64,000 bases of DNA from Primulina eburnea. Its lineage: Eukaryota; Streptophyta; Magnoliopsida; Lamiales; Gesneriaceae. A program made the position numbers and the translations under genes. Where the stretch lies: NCBI RefSeq assembly GCF_022965805.1, contig NC_133105.1, positions 5,642,001-5,706,000 on the forward strand, written 5' to 3'. The notes beneath the pieces were generated by a model that was not told where the DNA came from, did not search any database, and saw only the letters and a program-made list of their open reading frames with translations. Shown here piece by piece: positions 59,436-64,000 of this stretch. Within the stretch, counting starts at the first letter, position 1. Every line of letters begins with the position of its first letter.

Positions 59436-62400
59436 ATGGAGTATGCAAATATCCATTATCATCAGTTACAATATCACCTTCTTGGCTCTTCTTCTTCTTC
59501 TTTAGCTAGTCTCCCTTCTTCTTATGGAGTTGGGAACAATACTCATCTTGCTTGGATACATCCTACTTCTTACATGTAAGTCTCCGAACGCGTTGAGTTT
59601 ATACAATTTTTTTATATGAAAAAATCATATATTGGTTACATGAAATCTTACAACATATATTATTATGGTTTGTGTATATATGTGTCCTTTACCTTTGTCT
59701 CAGTTTGAACTAGGGTTTGAAACTCTTCCCTTTCTTCTGTTTATTTATCAGAAAAATTATATGAACTTATATTCTATTATATTTGATCTTACAGGAGCAC
59801 AAATGGTTTAAATTCAGACCCTAATGAAGCTCTTTTGAATCCAAGAGAATCAAAGCAGCAAGAAAACAGTTTACTCTCTCCACAATACAGCTCCATGTCT
59901 CCGGATTTGGGATTCCATTGGGCTAATGTTACGGAGTCATCGGAAGATTTAAATCTATCAAGAATTAAAGAGGAAATCTCTGGCAATTATTATCTTAAGT
60001 ACACTGACTTATTAAGCAGCTTCCCTCCATCAAGCAATGATTATTCAACCTTCAAGATTGAGCCAAGAAACCAGGAACTGCAACGATATCGGGAAGAGAC
60101 TCTCGCTCAAATCATTGTCCCACGGAGACTTTTACGCCGATTCTCAGAGTAACGGAGCTATAAATTGTGGAAGTGGGTTCAGTACACAAATTTTTCCGAC
60201 CACAAACGTTTCAAATTTGAATTTGACGGGGTTGACGAATCCCGGATCTTTGGATATGAACTTGCAGGCGTTGGATCTCCTCAACTCTTCAAGATTTAGT
60301 GGGAATTTTAACTTATCTTTTCCTAATCAAATTGGGTTGTTGAGAGATGGTTTTTGTTATGGGATTGATTATTTGCAGCAATCACATCAAGCGCCAATAC
60401 TGTATAGCTCCAACAAGGTTGGTACACACACACACACTCTTATTCTTTCACTGTTTCTCACATAAATCTTCCTTTCGCTGTTGATTTCTCACATAATAAT
60501 CTTTCCTTTTCAACCTACAAATTACTATGAATCACCAGAACTGATAGTTCTAAATTGGACAAGGCAAGCATAGTACTTGGAAACATATTGATCAACATTC
60601 AAGAATTTTCGAAAAGTCGAGATTCCAGAAATGAACTCTTTTATATTTCTCATAAATCTATAGACGAATGGTTTTTCTTGAACAACTTTTCGACATGACA
60701 TTAAGTCGGGGTCTATCTACCGATGAAATAATTCATACGATTTCTTTTGTTGCATGTTAACATTTTTTTTCTGCTTTAAATTATTCGATCTTAAAGCACA
60801 TGTTTAGCTCTCTCTTACTGTGTTTATGTGTTCCAGCTGGTAATATTATTATCTGATCCCGTTTTGGTGTATTGGATTATCTTTGTCTGATGAATGATTG
60901 TATATATGTCGAACAACTCACTAATGATCATCATATGAAATACAAGCTAGTCAATACAATTTTATGTTTATTATTGATCATAAATATATATTTGAAAAAA
61001 AGTTTGATGGAAAGCTAAAAATTCTCTTTTAGAATACATTGCCACCTTTCTCCATTTAAAGGGCTGCTTCAGCTTTATGCATTATACGTGCACCTTTACA
61101 TTTTTGAGAAATTCAGTCTTTTTTGTTGATGGATTTTGACTGGAGGGGTCATTATTCCTTCTTATTATTATTATTTTTGTGCTGAACTTTAAAATAATTA
61201 TGTCTTTTTTAAAATTTAAAGAACATATCGGATTCAATTAGTAATGGAGCAGCCGCAGAAACAAAGCGTACCAGCAATAAAATGGAGGCAAAATCAGTTC
61301 AAAATGCACCCAAAAAATTACGAAGCGAAGCTCGCGTTTCATGCCCACCCTTCAAGGTACATTTATGTGATCTCTAGATTTATTGGGATGAAGTTTAATT
61401 GTTATTTTTCGTTTTCAGAAACTGATTATTTTCTTTTTTAAATGATCAGGTGAGAAAAGAGAAACTGGGAGATAGAATTTCTGCACTGCAACAACTAGTT
61501 GCACCTTTTGGAAAGGTAGTCGTCTCATTCTCTTCAAAAACTTTTATATTTAATTGTAATAATCTATATTATATATATATTGATTAAATTTCCTACGACA
61601 TTTCTTGCTATTTATAAAGAATGAAAGACTACATATTCTGTTGAGTAAGTAATGATTCTTCAAGGAATGGGTGAGTAAATTAGTTAACATTTCATATATT
61701 GCATTGCATGTGTGGATGGATGGACGGAGAATATCGCAGACAGATACAGCGTCCGTACTAATGGAGGCCATAGGTTACATCAAATTCCTTCAAAACCAGG
61801 TCGAGGTAATTAATGAATCATATATCTTTAAATTAAACACTCTTCTTAATTTGTGTGTCTAATCTCATTCACGACATAAAATAAAACTTTTGCCCATCAA
61901 AATTTTGTCTGTGTTATATATGTTTAATACTTTAATTAAAGAGAACAGCAATAGGATATGGGCATGCGAGGATATGCATGCATTAATATATTGAATTCCA
62001 CAAGGAATCTAGCTAGGGTTTTGTAATAGATTTTATTCAAATATTTAGTTAATCATCCTAGTTTCTTGTCCTCGACACATATAGGGAAAATTACATATTG
62101 GTCTATAACTTACAGGTTTTTCGTTTTATATCATGTTGTCGTCAATTAACGGTCTTCTTGTACTAATATATGTTTCTTTTCAAATTTTAGTCATTTATTT
62201 TATCAAGTTGGCATAAGAAAATGATAACGTGACACAAGAAAATGTTAACATGACAATGTATGTTGTTGTCGTGTTCGATGTCACGTCAATAATCCGGTGG
62301 AAATTGAGTAAACAAGTCAATTTTTAATTCTAGATATATCAAATGCATGCATAAGTAAACAAGGAAAACTATATGAATACATGATATATGATCATTGTGC

Positions 62401-63958
62401 AGTTTGTTAGACTAGTATATACCCACATGTTATTTTCTTACCACGAAGATCAGGCTCCGCCTTTTAATTTAAGGTGCATTCACCATTTAATCGACTAATC
62501 TTGCGTTTTTTAAACGAAAAAAGAATTATTTTATAAGAAAATTATAATTTTGATCAGGTCTGTTGCACTTTGATATTTTGACTCTCTATATTTTCAAATT
62601 TACTTCAGTTTTAGTCATGTATGTTTTAGAAATTTTTGTTAAATTTTCGAGTGTTGATGTAGCGCAGCACGAGTCAGCTGCAGGTCGTCGTCATGTCAAT
62701 GCTGCATGACAACATGTCCCTGCCACGTCAATAAAAATGAACAAGGTTGCAAAAAGACCAAAGATAATAGACTAATACTAAAATTTGATAACGTAGAAAT
62801 GCAAATATAGATCCCAAAATTGCAATCTTCTATCACTTTATTAATATTCAACATATATAATTATCAACCAAATCAATTAATTGAAAGATTAACTAATTGA
62901 GGATGATATGATATATATATATACTATATATATATATATATATATATATGGTGCGATAATTTGAACGCGAGATATAACATATATATGTTTATGCCCAATA
63001 TTACAGACTCTAAGCGTGCCTTACATGAAGTCTGCATCCAGGAACAAGAAAAGCAAAGTATCGAAAGGGGTACGATTTTCAATTATAGCTCGATCAAACT
63101 CTTCCTTGCCTTTTATGTTACATTACTATCTAATTAGATTTTCAACATTTAATATAAAAAAAATATTATGATATATCCAAGGTAATTAATTAAAATGATG
63201 ATTGATTTTTTGTAACTTGATAACAATATTGTTATTCTATCATCTTAAGGTTTCTCTGGAGTTGAAGAATTAAATTAAATAACCCCTCAAATACGTAGGC
63301 TGCGGCAATCTTTAAAATATATAAGATTAGATTAATAATACACAAATTTAGATTTTTTTTTCTTGCTAGAAGGAAAAAAGAAGAAGAAAATATCACTGGG
63401 ACACTTCAGAATCTTTAGAAAAGGAGGAAAAAGAAGAAAGAAAAGGAATAGGAAAAGTGGAAAGTGAATGCGAATTAATTTTTTATTTTGGTTTTTAAGT
63501 TGTCAAGGTTTATTTATTTTTCATCGAAATGTCGTGATACTAGAAATTGTTGACGTGTGTATTCAACACTAGGTCAACAGTATGTTAAAAAAAAGGACTG
63601 AAGTTAAAAAAAAAAAATGATCCATTCATAAGCCAAGCCCAAACTTTGACTGCTTACAAACCAAAAACGAAAATAACCAAATTACAGGACTAGAATTATT
63701 ATTTTTGTCTGAATGGAAAAATAAGATTTTTTTTTGGGTTCTACTATCAATAACTATGAACGAGCGGATGAATATAAATGTGATGCTAAATAAATGAAAT
63801 TGTTGTAGGGAACTGTTGGGAACGAAAACGGAGAGCCGAAGAGAGACCTTAAAACCCGAGGGCTATGTCTGGTGCCTCTATCCTTCTTGTCCTACATAAC
63901 CGGTAACGGCGGTGCACCTGTTTGGCCACCCCCTGTCTTTGGCGGCGCCACCGGATAA
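59436..63958 (+). CDS. bHLH110: bHLH transcription factor, bHLH110-like, seven exons, one-base frameshift in exon 2
   Basis: Exons: 59436-59575, 59795-60417, 61222-61356, 61450-61515, 61740-61805, 63007-63069 and 63809-63958, all with GT-AG introns. Exons 3-7 join in frame: a weakly basic KKLRSEARVSCPPFKVRKEKL, helix 1, a loop with VAPFGKTDTASVL, helix 2 ending EAIGYIKFLQNQVETLSVPY, and a tail with RGLCLVPLSFLSYIT and VWPPPVFGG. The total is about 413 aa. The basic region lacks the His-Glu-Arg set needed for E-box contact, as is known for the bHLH110/112/68 group, so non-canonical DNA binding is expected. Exon 2 carries one base too many near 60084: the first part reads in one frame (to TAA-type closure near 60152), the rest in the next. 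Removing one base makes exons 1+2 exactly 254 codons and in phase with exon 3. Target genes are unknown. Confidence 0.87.
61806..63006 (+). other. Large intron 5 of the bHLH gene
   Basis: A 1.2-kb AT-rich intron with a (TA)n tract at about 62911-62949. It shows no embedded gene or transposon with clear ends. Confidence 0.7.
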
Positions 63959-64000
63959 CGAAAAACCCTAGAAATCTTAGGTTTATGTTATCTCAATTAC

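Noticed and set aside
1..64000. CRISPR array, operon or biosynthetic gene cluster
   Set aside because: The window is eukaryotic. Repeats are transposons or microsatellites, and the five genes belong to unrelated families far apart.

Overview
The window is nuclear DNA from a flowering plant, most likely an asterid eudicot and perhaps a member of the Lamiales. That placement is an inference: the genes have plant-type introns, intergenic DNA is very AT-rich, a plant-only regulatory peptide sits in a bZIP leader, and plant LTR retrotransposons, MITEs, TRIMs and a SINE fill the gaps. Nothing looks prokaryotic or viral.

Five protein genes can be rebuilt exon by exon. (1) A five-exon TLC-domain membrane protein on the minus strand (5404-7278); two of its four introns have GC instead of GT donors. 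(2) An intronless group S1 bZIP factor of the bZIP11 type on the minus strand (13405-13914). Its leader (to about 14550) holds the conserved sucrose-control uORF at 14031-14156 and a short overlapping uORF. (3) A two-coding-exon group C MAP kinase, MPK1/MPK2-like, on the minus strand (26305-28111), with a probable 5' UTR intron. (4) A BAHD acyltransferase resembling omega-hydroxypalmitate O-feruloyl transferases on the plus strand (38427-40676), broken by a one-base loss near 40040. (5) A seven-exon bHLH factor of the bHLH110-like, atypical-basic-region type on the plus strand (59436-63958), with one extra base near 60084. The genes are unrelated neighbours separated by 6-20 kb and do not form a pathway or cluster.

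The rest is mobile and repetitive DNA, much of it with readable ends and target-site duplications (TSDs). From left to right: a degenerate tandem array (640-2180); a solo LTR with TSD TGTTC (3898-5032); a CACTA-type terminus (about 7740-7868); a very young non-autonomous Ty3/gypsy (Athila-like) element with TSD CAAAC (15806-21227); a foldback MITE and a Mutator-like element near 31-32 kb; a complete TRIM with TSD AAACT (40992-41353); a decayed Copia element with TSD ATAAA and a MITE in its 5' LTR (41972-48824); a tandem TRIM (51456-51876); and a tRNA-derived SINE with a 16-bp TSD (53280-53376). A family of about 180-bp MITEs with GTGAGACGGTCTCAC-type ends occurs about 13 times; several copies have 9-bp TSDs, which marks them as Mutator-type.

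I found no wholly new biological system. The most informative points are the translational-control leader of the bZIP gene, the single-base breaks in two otherwise intact genes, the GC-AG introns, and the nested, datable transposon structure.
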